Of a stretch of 42,438 bases of DNA, positions 1-6,964 are shown piece after piece. Below the pieces are notes generated by a model. It had not been told where the DNA came from. It searched no databases and worked only from the letters and a program-made list of their open reading frames with translations. Every line of letters begins with the position of its first letter. Positions within the stretch are counted from its first letter, which is position 1. The stretch is taken from positions 1-42,438 of the forward strand of contig CANRPX010000012.1 of the NCBI GenBank assembly GCA_947632605.1. The letters run 5' to 3'. The position numbers and the translations under genes are program-made. The DNA comes from an uncultured Clostridia bacterium (GTDB lineage: Bacteria; Bacillota; Clostridia; TANB77; CAG-508).

Positions 1-1284
1 TTAAATGAAACTAAATCGACATTTAAGAATTATTCTGAAAAAATGGAAAATAAAATTATAAATATTTATCCTGAAATAAAATATCAATCTTTTATTGGAT
101 TTGGAGGAGCTTTTACTGAGTCTTCTGGATATTCCCTATCTCTTTTACCAAAAGAAAAACAAAATAATATTATTAATGATTATTTTGAAAAAGATAAATC
201 TAATTATTCATTTTGTAGAATTCCCATTGGAAGTTCAGATTTTTCACTAAAATCTTATTCTTATTCTAAAAAAGAAGATTTATCAGATTTTAGTATTGAA
301 CAAGATAAAAAATATATTATTCCAATGATAAAATCTGCTCAAAAAATAAATCCAAACATAAAATTTTTAGCATCTCCTTGGAGTCCTCCAAAATTTATGA
401 AATCTAATAAAATGCTTGTTTTAGGAGGAAAATTATTAAATAAATATCAAAATGTTTTTGCTGAATATTTATCAAAATTTATATTAGAATACAAAAAAGA
501 AAATATAAATATAGATTATATCACTGTTCAAAATGAACCAAATGCAATTCAACCATGGGAATCTTGTTTATATTCTCCAGAAGAAGAAAAAGATTTTGTT
601 GTAAATTATCTATACCCTACTTTTACAAAATATGATATAAAAACAAAAATATTAGTATGGGATCATAATAAAGAAAAATTATTTTCTAGAGCAAAAAAAG
701 AATTAAATAGCAATGAAGCATTAAATGCTATTTCTGGTTTTGCTTTTCATATATACTCAGGAGATCATTTTGAAAACATAAAACTTGTTCAAGAAACTTT
801 TCCAGGAAAACTTTTAATACATACTGAAGGATGTACAGGATTTTCAAATTTCAATCCAAATGATGAAGTTAAAAATGCAGAAATATATTCACATGATATT
901 TTAGGAGATTTAAATTCTGGAATAAATGGATATATCGATTGGAATTTAGTTTTAGATTATAAAGGTGGTCCAAACCACAAGTTAAATTATTGCAATAGCC
1001 CAATAATGGTAAATAAAGAAAAAAATAATTATATTAAAAATTTAAGCTTTTATTATATTAATCACTTTAGTAAATTTATAAAGCCAAATGCCAAAAAAAT
1101 AGCATTTAGCTCATATTCTACTGATATTGAAATTACAGCTTTTGAAAATACAGATAATAGTATTGCAATTGTTTTATTAAATAGAAATAATTTTAATAAA
1201 GAATATAACATTGTATTAGATGACAAAGTTATTCATGATAATTTAGATAGTCATGCAATAGTAACTTATTTAATTGTTAGATAA
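1..1284 (+). CDS. GH30-family glycoside hydrolase (glucosylceramidase-like), 5' end cut by window
   Basis: A retaining beta-glycosidase of family GH30, the family of glucosylceramidases and related enzymes. The reading frame is open from base 1 with no start in it before the Met at base 43, and the family's N-terminal strand normally precedes the visible GFGGAFTES motif, so the true start is probably upstream of the window. Counting from the Met at base 43, the acid/base Glu is E165 in TVQNEPNA and the nucleophile is E262 in IHTEGCTG. DWNLVLD and GGPNH, typical of the (beta/alpha)8 barrel, follow, then a C-terminal beta-sandwich. No signal peptide can be judged because the N-terminus is missing. 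A terminator hairpin overlaps the stop. The family call is firm; the substrate is not known (glucosylceramide or another beta-glucoside). Confidence 0.9.
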   Translation, partial: LNETKSTFKNYSEKMENKIINIYPEIKYQSFIGFGGAFTESSGYSLSLLPKEKQNNIINDYFEKDKSNYSFCRIPIGSSDFSLKSYSYSKKEDLSDFSIEQDKKYIIPMIKSAQKINPNIKFLASPWSPPKFMKSNKMLVLGGKLLNKYQNVFAEYLSKFILEYKKENINIDYITVQNEPNAIQPWESCLYSPEEEKDFVVNYLYPTFTKYDIKTKILVWDHNKEKLFSRAKKELNSNEALNAISGFAFHIYSGDHFENIKLVQETFPGKLLIHTEGCTGFSNFNPNDEVKNAEIYSHDILGDLNSGINGYIDWNLVLDYKGGPNHKLNYCNSPIMVNKEKNNYIKNLSFYYINHFSKFIKPNAKKIAFSSYSTDIEITAFENTDNSIAIVLLNRNNFNKEYNIVLDDKVIHDNLDSHAIVTYLIVR

Positions 1285-1306
1285 TTTATCTAACAATTAT
1301 TTTTTT
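1271..1306 (+). terminator. Intrinsic terminator of the GH30 gene
   Basis: Two perfectly complementary 14-base arms (1271-1284 and 1286-1299) are followed by a run of T to 1306. The hairpin contains the GH30 stop codon and also the stop of the convergent DUF2442 gene. No comparable T-run follows on the minus strand, so it probably works mainly for the plus strand. Confidence 0.8.
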
Positions 1307-1542
1307 ACAGGAATACTGTTGTTATAAAGCTCATCAGGATCTATATCCTCACCGTTTTTCCATTCTAAAGTAATTCCTGATACTTTAACTGTGCGAAAAT
1401 AATCTTGATTAATTAAATTTTTATAAAACTTTTCTTTTAAATTTTTTTTCATATCATAAATTTTTTCTTCACCATTGTCAAACAATACTTTTATTTTATA
1501 TTTTTCAACAACTTCAACTTTTTTAGGTTTTGGTGGTATCAT
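1297..1542 (-). CDS. DUF2442 domain protein, probable partner of DUF4160 protein
   Basis: A protein of 81 residues matching the DUF2442 pattern: an N-terminal beta-rich stretch (KIKVLFDNGEEKIYDMK), a central Y/F-F-x-x-V segment and the C-terminal signature LEWKNGEDIDPDELY. DUF2442 genes are commonly found beside DUF4160 genes and the pair is often suspected to be a toxin-antitoxin-like module; that role is inference. The ATG start has an AAGGAGG site seven bases upstream which overlaps the stop of the DUF4160 gene, so the two are translationally close and co-transcribed, with DUF4160 first. The stop lies inside the terminator of the convergent GH30 gene. No enzymatic motif is visible. Confidence 0.8.
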   Translation of the reverse strand: MIPPKPKKVEVVEKYKIKVLFDNGEEKIYDMKKNLKEKFYKNLINQDYFRTVKVSGITLEWKNGEDIDPDELYNNSIPVKK

Positions 1543-1554
1543 CGATTTTCCTCC

Positions 1555-1824
1555 TTATTTTAAAGGGTCTATTTTAAAAAAATTACTATCATTTTGAAGA
1601 TTTCTCCACAAAATTAATAATTCTTCTTTATGTATTTCCATCCATGCAATAATCATTCTATTTTGTTTTTGAGGCATTTTCCCTTCGATTCTTTTTATGT
1701 CTTCAATTGAATAAACAGCTGTATATTCGTTATATTCAATATGAATATGAGCTCCATGGTGTTTCTGAAAGTCTTTATAAAACATTCTAATTGTAATACC
1801 ATAAAATTGTGATATTATTGGCAA
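1555..1824 (-). CDS. DUF4160 domain protein
   Basis: A protein of 89 residues with the DUF4160 signature: PIISQFYGITIRMFY at the N-terminus, HHGAHIHIEY (the conserved H-x-x-H-x-H-x-x-Y region) near residue 22, and W-x-x-x-H-x-x-E-L near the C-terminus. The start is TTG at 1824: an unusually complete ribosome binding site (AAAGGAGGTGAT, 1829-1840) ends a few bases before it, and the family begins just here. It is the first gene of a two-gene unit with DUF2442 and is divergent from the antitoxin/Fic unit 314 bases away. The conserved histidines hint at metal or nucleic-acid contact, but the function is unknown. A toxin-antitoxin role is inferred from the small size and pairing only. Confidence 0.8.
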   Translation of the reverse strand: MPIISQFYGITIRMFYKDFQKHHGAHIHIEYNEYTAVYSIEDIKRIEGKMPQKQNRMIIAWMEIHKEELLILWRNLQNDSNFFKIDPLK

Positions 1825-1836
1825 TGTATCACCTCC

Positions 1837-1948
1837 TTTATCGTAGCATATTAAATTTTATTTTTCAATATTGTTTTTCTATATTAAATCGTAATAGAAA
1901 AATTTATCGTTAGTAATTTTGTTAATAAAAGTTTGTTTTTATCGTTTC
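1837..1948 (+). repeat. Four spaced TTTATCGT-like repeats in the divergent intergenic region
   Basis: The gene-free stretch 1825-2138 separates two divergent toxin-antitoxin-like units. In its left part the pentamer ATCGT occurs four times in the same orientation (starts 1840, 1888, 1906, 1941). Three copies extend to TTTATCGT and one reads TAAATCGT. In such AT-rich DNA four copies within about 105 bases are unlikely by chance. The first copy touches the DUF4160 ribosome binding site. They may be operator sites for autoregulation. The rest of the region (1950-2080) is AT-rich with no clear feature; the Fic-unit promoter is at its right end. Confidence 0.35.
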
Positions 1949-2081
1949 ATAATTTTTTAAAATTGGAAAATTTTGGCGAAATGCCATAAGAAAAAATTTC
2001 TAAAATAATAGCATCTTATTTTAAGAAAGTCAATATTAAATATAATTTTTTGAGTAAAATTTTTCTAATCTTTTATTATAA

Positions 2082-2110
2082 TTGCTTTATAAAATTAAAG
2101 ATGATATAAT
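2082..2110 (+). promoter_or_regulatory. Sigma-A-type promoter of the antitoxin/fic unit
   Basis: TTGCTT at 2082-2087 and a perfect TATAAT at 2105-2110 are separated by exactly 17 bases. The ribosome binding site AAAGGAG and the ATG at 2139 follow at a sensible distance. Confidence 0.75.
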
Positions 2111-2138
2111 ATATGTATTAATTTAAAGGAGAAAATAT

Positions 2139-2339
2139 ATGGATTTATCAATAAAAAACACAACTCGTGAACAAAGAAAAGAAATTGTTAAAAATGCACT
2201 TGCTATTTCTATATCTGGAACTGATTTTCCAAGTGATAAATCACTTCAAATTATAAAAGAATATGTAGATGGAATTACAGAATTAGAAGATGTTCAGAAA
2301 AAAATCGTTTTCCTTTATAAAAAGGACGGTGATTTTTAG
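2139..2339 (+). CDS. VbhA-like antitoxin of a Fic protein, with a non-canonical inhibitory motif
   Basis: A 66-residue protein whose position immediately before a Fic gene and whose sequence mark it as a VbhA-type antitoxin. These small helical proteins block Fic AMP-transferases by inserting a Glu of the motif (S/T)xxxE(G/N) into the ATP site. Residues 19-33 (NALAISISGTDFPSD) align without gaps to the Bartonella VbhA segment as I recall it (NALASQRLEGLEPDP). In that alignment the motif Ser is Ile23 and the inhibitory Glu is Gly27, so the key residues are missing. The ATG is preceded by AAAGGAG and a good promoter. The gene ends one base before the Fic start codon, which implies coupled translation. 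The family call is fairly sure; whether it still inhibits is open. Confidence 0.7.
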   Translation: MDLSIKNTTREQRKEIVKNALAISISGTDFPSDKSLQIIKEYVDGITELEDVQKKIVFLYKKDGDF

Positions 2340-3077
2340 TTGAAAGATCCTTATCTTCAAGAGAATACTGGTGTATTAAAAAATAAACTTGGAATTAGTA
2401 ATTATGATGAATTAATTTTAGCAGAAAAAGATATCACATTTTCAAAACTTATTAATGCTGGACACACTCTTAATACAAGATTTGATGTTGAATATTTTAA
2501 ATCTATTCATAAACATATATTTGAAGATATTTTTGACTGGGCTGGTGAATTTAGAAAAGTTCCTATCGAAAAAGAAGAAGTTGTTTTACCTGGACTTAGT
2601 TTGCAATATGCTGATCCAAAAGATATTCCTTCAAAATTAAAAATGGCTTTAGATAAAATGAATAATACAGATTGGGATTCTCTATCACTAGAACAAAAAT
2701 CATCTGAATTTACAAAACAATTAGCAAATCTTTGGCTTATACATCCATTTAGAGATGGAAATACTAGAACTACTTTAACATTTGCTACTATTTTTTCTAG
2801 AGAGCATGGTTTTCCAATGGATATTGGTTCACTATTAAATCATCTATTTAGAGTAACTGATGAAAATGGAAAAATTACAAGATTTAGTATTCGTGATAAG
2901 TTCGTATTAGCAGCAATTCCAGAAGAATATATGCCTGAGCCAGAACATTTAACTTATTTAATTCATAAGTCTATTGTAAGTGGAATTTCTAAAAAAATTG
3001 AACATTTGCAAAAAACATTAAATAATTCTGCTCCAAGCACAAATGCAAATTCTAAGCAAGATGATTTAGAAAAATAA
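2340..3077 (+). CDS. Fic family protein (AMP-transferase-like toxin)
   Basis: A 245-residue Fic-domain protein. Fic enzymes transfer AMP or another nucleotide moiety from a cofactor to a hydroxyl group of a target protein. The flap region FDWAGEFRKVPI lies near residues 66-76, and the core motif HPFRDGNTRTTL covers residues 135-146, with catalytic His135, Asp139 and the anion-hole GN. The canonical motif ends in a second Arg; here that position is Leu146 (codon 2775-2777). The start is TTG at 2340, directly after the antitoxin stop TAG, with an AAGGACGGTGAT-like site upstream. The Ser/Asn/Lys-rich C-terminus (about residues 225-245) looks disordered. Catalytic activity is plausible but not certain because of the missing second Arg. 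Confidence 0.85.
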   Translation: MKDPYLQENTGVLKNKLGISNYDELILAEKDITFSKLINAGHTLNTRFDVEYFKSIHKHIFEDIFDWAGEFRKVPIEKEEVVLPGLSLQYADPKDIPSKLKMALDKMNNTDWDSLSLEQKSSEFTKQLANLWLIHPFRDGNTRTTLTFATIFSREHGFPMDIGSLLNHLFRVTDENGKITRFSIRDKFVLAAIPEEYMPEPEHLTYLIHKSIVSGISKKIEHLQKTLNNSAPSTNANSKQDDLEK

Positions 3078-3091
3078 TTTTTTATATAAAA

Positions 3092-3131
3092 AAACTATCT
3101 AGAAATTTTATTTCTAGATAGTTTCTTTATT
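3092..3131. terminator. Bidirectional terminator between fic and the polysaccharide operon
   Basis: Perfect 15-base arms (3092-3106 and 3110-3124) around a TTT loop, followed by a T-rich run on the plus strand and preceded by an A-run that becomes a T-run on the minus strand. It fits termination of both the fic unit and the leftward polysaccharide operon. Confidence 0.85.
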
Positions 3132-3729
3132 TTTTCCATTCAACATTTTCACGTATAACTTTTGCTGGAACTCCAGCTACTATTGTTTTCGGAGGAACAT
3201 CTTTTGTTACAACAGCACCTGCTGCAATTACTGCTCCATCCCCTATTTTTACACCTTTCATTATAATTGCTCTTGTTCCAATCCATACATGATTTCCTAT
3301 TACTACTGGTGCTTTTACTTTATGATTTTCAGCTACAATTTCATGTGAATCTGTATCTCTAATTATAACATCTCTTGCTATTGCAACATCTTCTCCTATT
3401 TCTACTTTATCTGTACATATAATTTGAACAAAACCATTACAATATCCACTATTTAAAATTAGTTTTGCATTGTCATAAATTCTTATATCAGATCCTGCAC
3501 CAATTAAAAAGTCTCCATTAACACTAATATTACCATTTCCTTCAATACTAAATCTAGTTTCTAAATTTGATTTAGGATTTTCTTTAGCTCCTAATCTAAA
3601 AATTCCTTTTATGATAACTTTAGCATTTTTACTTACTGAAATTTTAGTATTTTTATAACATTCAAATCTACCTTTAAATTTTGATGAATAATATCTAGTC
3701 TTAAAAAAATTTGGTTTTTGATTATTCAT
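3127..3729 (-). CDS. Left-handed beta-helix (hexapeptide-repeat) acyltransferase
   Basis: An acyl-CoA-dependent O- or N-acetyltransferase of the LbetaH class, probably acetylating a sugar of the polysaccharide made by this operon. Hexapeptide repeats ([LIV]-G-x-x-x-x) run through most of the protein. The CoA-site block [18 protein letters not shown] and the ending [20 protein letters not shown] are typical of the serine acetyltransferase/maltose acetyltransferase/WcaF group. The Asp-His pair DTDSHEI supplies the likely catalytic His. A start four codons upstream (3741) is open, but the only good ribosome binding site, GGAG, lies inside those codons six bases before the ATG at 3729, so I chose 3729 (200 residues). 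It is the last gene of the operon. Confidence 0.88.
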   Translation of the reverse strand: MNNQKPNFFKTRYYSSKFKGRFECYKNTKISVSKNAKVIIKGIFRLGAKENPKSNLETRFSIEGNGNISVNGDFLIGAGSDIRIYDNAKLILNSGYCNGFVQIICTDKVEIGEDVAIARDVIIRDTDSHEIVAENHKVKAPVVIGNHVWIGTRAIIMKGVKIGDGAVIAAGAVVTKDVPPKTIVAGVPAKVIRENVEWKK

Positions 3730-3816
3730 AATTTTCTCCATTTTTGTTTCATAATATATATTAGATTATAAATAGTTTTTGACATATATTTGAAGAATAT
3801 AGTGGAAATATATTAA

Positions 3817-4684
3817 TTATTTCAAAAAATATATATACATAAAAACTAAAATTAAATATAGTATTCCTAAAACTATTAAGATTTTATCTTTTAATATTAT
3901 TTCTGTTGGATCCCCTTCAGATTCATCTTTTTCTATATTTAAACTATATCTCATAGCCATAATCATTACTATTGGTACAGTCCATAGCATTAATTTACTT
4001 TCAAACTCTTTTGCCCATAATGCATAAAAGCATATTGTTAATGCCATACACATATATAAATTTTTATCTAAAAAATCTTTACTATAAAATTTTAAAACAT
4101 TTCTTGTATTTTTGTCTTGATATCTTTTATATTCATTTCTTCTTTTTCCTAATCCTAAATAGAATGATCCGGAAAATATTGTTAAATATAACCAACTAGA
4201 AATTTCTACATCTATAATTGCTCCACCATATAAAATTCTTAATACAAATCCACTTGCTAAAATTATTATATCTATTATTGGTTTATTTTTTAATCCAAAA
4301 CTATATGCAATATTTAGTATTAAATAAATCAATAAAAATATAATTGATAATTTCACATTAGAACATTTTGTATATATGAATATATATACAAATGTTATTA
4401 TTAATAATAACATCACTGCAATTATTATTGCTTTTCTTATTGAAACACTACCATTTGCAATTGGTCTATTCTTCTTTATTGGATGCTTTCTATCTTTTTC
4501 TATATCTTTTATATCATTAATAATATAAACTATTGAAGACAGTAGTGAAAATATAATGAATCCGAGCAATACTTACAATTAACTTATCCTTATTAAAAAT
4601 ATTATTACTAAAAAATATTGGTAAAAATACTAATAAATTTTTTATGTAATGCTTAACTCTTAATAAATTAAAATATTTTTTCAT
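3817..4684 (-). pseudogene. UbiA-family prenyltransferase (DPPR-synthase-like), disrupted by a one-base frameshift
   Basis: The family attaches a soluble substrate to a polyprenyl phosphate in the membrane. The closest group I recognise is decaprenyl-phosphate phosphoribosyltransferase, the first step to polyprenyl-phosphate pentose donors. The N-terminal part starts at ATG 4684 behind AGAGGTG, begins MKKYFNLLRVKHYIKNLL and runs in frame to about 4563. The rest continues in another frame with the first Asp motif NDIKDIEKDRKHP, GKRRNEYKRY and several membrane helices. Removing one base near 4563-4566 joins the halves as SIAGFIIFSLLSS. The total, 868 bases, is one more than a multiple of three. 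There is no homopolymer at the junction. It may be a real mutation or a sequencing error; the C-terminal piece alone (3817-4569) lacks helix 1. Confidence 0.8.
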
Positions 4685-4697
4685 TAAACACCTCTAT

Positions 4698-6191
4698 TTA
4701 AAAATTAAATGCAATAAACACGCCTATAATAAATATTGTACATAAATATGTTAAAATACATTTAGTAAATCTATGAATTATTACATTATTATCTATTGTC
4801 ATTAATTTTTCTTTTTTATAATTATGAATTATATATAAAGCAATTATAATTCCACAAATAAACACAGTTCCTGAAATTGATTTATATAAATTTAAATTTC
4901 TATTTTCAAGTTCGTTAGATAACAAAATCATTCTGCTATACATAATTAAATTATTAATAACTTCAAAAATAGCAAATATTCCTAACAGACAATAAGAAAC
5001 TATTTTTATTTTTTTGTTTTTTAATTCATTAATAACCATTGCTATTAAAATAAAAAGCAAAAATATAAAATGTGGAGAATACATAAAAGCTTCATTAGAG
5101 CCATAGATATAATGTAATACCATATTTGTTAATAAATTTATTAATATAAATAATGTGTATATGTTTTCACTATTCTTATGTAAGAATCCTAATATTATTT
5201 TTCTTATTATAAATATAAATAAAATAGAAAAAATTACAGTAAGTAATATATTAATAATAGGAAAGTAATTTTCAAATAATATAACATCTTCATTTGCTAC
5301 TAAGTCTTTTTGTATTGATATTTTAGCAGATATTATAGGATAGAATATTGTATTTTTAATCCAAATTATTGTTTTATTTAAGTTAAAATTCCAATCCATA
5401 TAATTTATTTCTTCATATTTTTTTCCTTTTAAAGCATCAATAATTGAAGATATAAATAATGGAGATGATTTCCATATAAACTTTTGAAATAAAGATATAA
5501 AAATAATACAAAACATATTAAATATATTTATTAATAAAAAGTATTTAATAATTTTTTTCCATTCTGTTTTTAAATCGTATTTATATAATAAAATTACTAC
5601 TAACCCAATTAAATATGAAACATAATTAGTCAATGTAATTCCAAATGAAAACACTCCAAAAAATATTAATAGTAATAATTCTTTTTTAGAAAATTCTTCT
5701 TTAGATTTTATTAAGCATGTAACTATATACCAATATGCAATAAGACCTGTTCCAGCGAAAATAAAACTTTCTGGAATTGTTGAAAATGTTAATATACTAA
5801 AAGAAAATCCATAAATAATTGTAATTAAAATACTTATTATTTTATCTATATTTAGTTTTTTTAAAATTCCATATAAACAAGAAACAGATATTGCACCTGC
5901 TAAAGATTCTATTAAAGCAACTGATAATGTTGAACTATTTGTTATTCCATTTGTTAATAAAATTATTGTTTGTAAAAAGATTAAAAATAATGGATGTACT
6001 TTAATCCTGTAATGACTATATTTTATATCTGTTAAATCTCTAAACACCCTGTAATTATCTGCTCCTAAAAATATATTTTTAGTAAATGGTTTTTCATAAG
6101 ACATACATAATCCTAAAAAAATATAAACAGCAAAAAACAATAAGAAAATACAAGTATTTACTTTAATATATTTTTTTATCTTTTCTTTCAT
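4698..6191 (-). CDS. Polytopic membrane protein, probable GT-C-type glycosyltransferase
   Basis: A protein of 497 residues with about eleven hydrophobic helices. The first extracytoplasmic loop after helix 1 contains GADNYRVFRD and, further on, YRIKVHPLF; acidic residues in this loop are typical of GT-C enzymes (PMT/ArnT/DUF2029 type) that use polyprenyl-phosphate sugars outside the membrane. No family signature is clear enough for a firm name. It lies 13 bases upstream of the UbiA-like gene in the same transcript, which fits a pair in which UbiA starts a lipid-linked sugar donor and this protein transfers it onto the glycan. That pairing is inference. The alternative is an O-antigen polymerase or ligase. 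ATG start with a weak AGGAGAAAT-like site. Confidence 0.6.
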   Translation of the reverse strand: MKEKIKKYIKVNTCIFLLFFAVYIFLGLCMSYEKPFTKNIFLGADNYRVFRDLTDIKYSHYRIKVHPLFLIFLQTIILLTNGITNSSTLSVALIESLAGAISVSCLYGILKKLNIDKIISILITIIYGFSFSILTFSTIPESFIFAGTGLIAYWYIVTCLIKSKEEFSKKELLLLIFFGVFSFGITLTNYVSYLIGLVVILLYKYDLKTEWKKIIKYFLLINIFNMFCIIFISLFQKFIWKSSPLFISSIIDALKGKKYEEINYMDWNFNLNKTIIWIKNTIFYPIISAKISIQKDLVANEDVILFENYFPIINILLTVIFSILFIFIIRKIILGFLHKNSENIYTLFILINLLTNMVLHYIYGSNEAFMYSPHFIFLLFILIAMVINELKNKKIKIVSYCLLGIFAIFEVINNLIMYSRMILLSNELENRNLNLYKSISGTVFICGIIIALYIIHNYKKEKLMTIDNNVIIHRFTKCILTYLCTIFIIGVFIAFNF

Positions 6192-6205
6192 TTATTTCTC
6201 CTAAT

Positions 6206-6964
6206 TTAAATTTTTATATAATCAACTTCTATGTTTAATTTCTTAATTTTCTCTTTAATTTCTAATATTTTATCATCAGAAATATCTTTAAATTCCATCA
6301 TTTCTTTTCCTAAAGATTTATATTTACTTTCCCCTAATCTATGTATTTTGAAAATTTCTACTTTTTGTGGTTTATAAATTTTTAAAAAGTCATATATTTT
6401 ATTTATGTTTTCTTCTGTTACAGTAAACTCTGGTACTAATGGAATTCTAAAAGTTACATTTACATTATTTTTAAGTAATTTTTCTATATTTTTATAAAAA
6501 AATTCTACATTACCATTAATTTTATAAGATGAATTTTCATCTAAAATTTTAATATCAATAATGAATTCATCAACATATTTTATAGCAATATCTATAATTT
6601 CAGTAGATACTGTTAAAGCCGTTTCTACACAAATATTGATATCTTTTTCTTTTAGATTTTTTAATAATGGTTCAATATTTTTAAATTGTAATAGAGGCTC
6701 ACCTCCTGAAAAGGTAACCCCTCCTTCTTTTTCATAGTAATCTTTATCTTTTAATATTTCTTTTTCTAAATTTTCAAGAGATATTTCTTTTCCATATACA
6801 TTTTTTTCGCCATCTTTAAAATATTCTTGAACTTCAAAATCAATATTCTCTGGATTTGAGCACCATGGGCATTTTAAATTGCATCCTTTAAAAAACACAG
6901 TAGTTCTTATTCCTGGTCCATCATGTAAACAAAACCTTTGAATATTACTAACTATTACCTTCAC
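6206..6964 (-). CDS. Glycyl-radical enzyme activase (radical SAM)
   Basis: A radical SAM enzyme that abstracts a hydrogen from the glycine of its partner enzyme, here surely the adjacent glycyl radical enzyme. The family opening NIQRFCLHDGPGIRTTVFFKGC is followed by the CxxxCxxC cluster (Cys28, Cys32, Cys35: CNLKCPWC) and SNPEN. GGVTFSGGEPL binds SAM. At 252 residues it is short: the extra ferredoxin-like 4Fe-4S insert found in most activases of eliminase-type enzymes is absent, as in pyruvate formate-lyase activase. The start is GTG at 6964. The gene overlaps the end of the glycyl radical enzyme gene by 17 bases in another frame, so the two are translationally coupled. Confidence 0.93.
   Translation of the reverse strand: MKVIVSNIQRFCLHDGPGIRTTVFFKGCNLKCPWCSNPENIDFEVQEYFKDGEKNVYGKEISLENLEKEILKDKDYYEKEGGVTFSGGEPLLQFKNIEPLLKNLKEKDINICVETALTVSTEIIDIAIKYVDEFIIDIKILDENSSYKINGNVEFFYKNIEKLLKNNVNVTFRIPLVPEFTVTEENINKIYDFLKIYKPQKVEIFKIHRLGESKYKSLGKEMMEFKDISDDKILEIKEKIKKLNIEVDYIKI

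Noticed and set aside
3741..4570. Programmed frameshift in the UbiA-like gene
   Set aside because: No slippery heptamer is visible at the junction and the family is not known for recoding; mutation or sequencing error is more likely.
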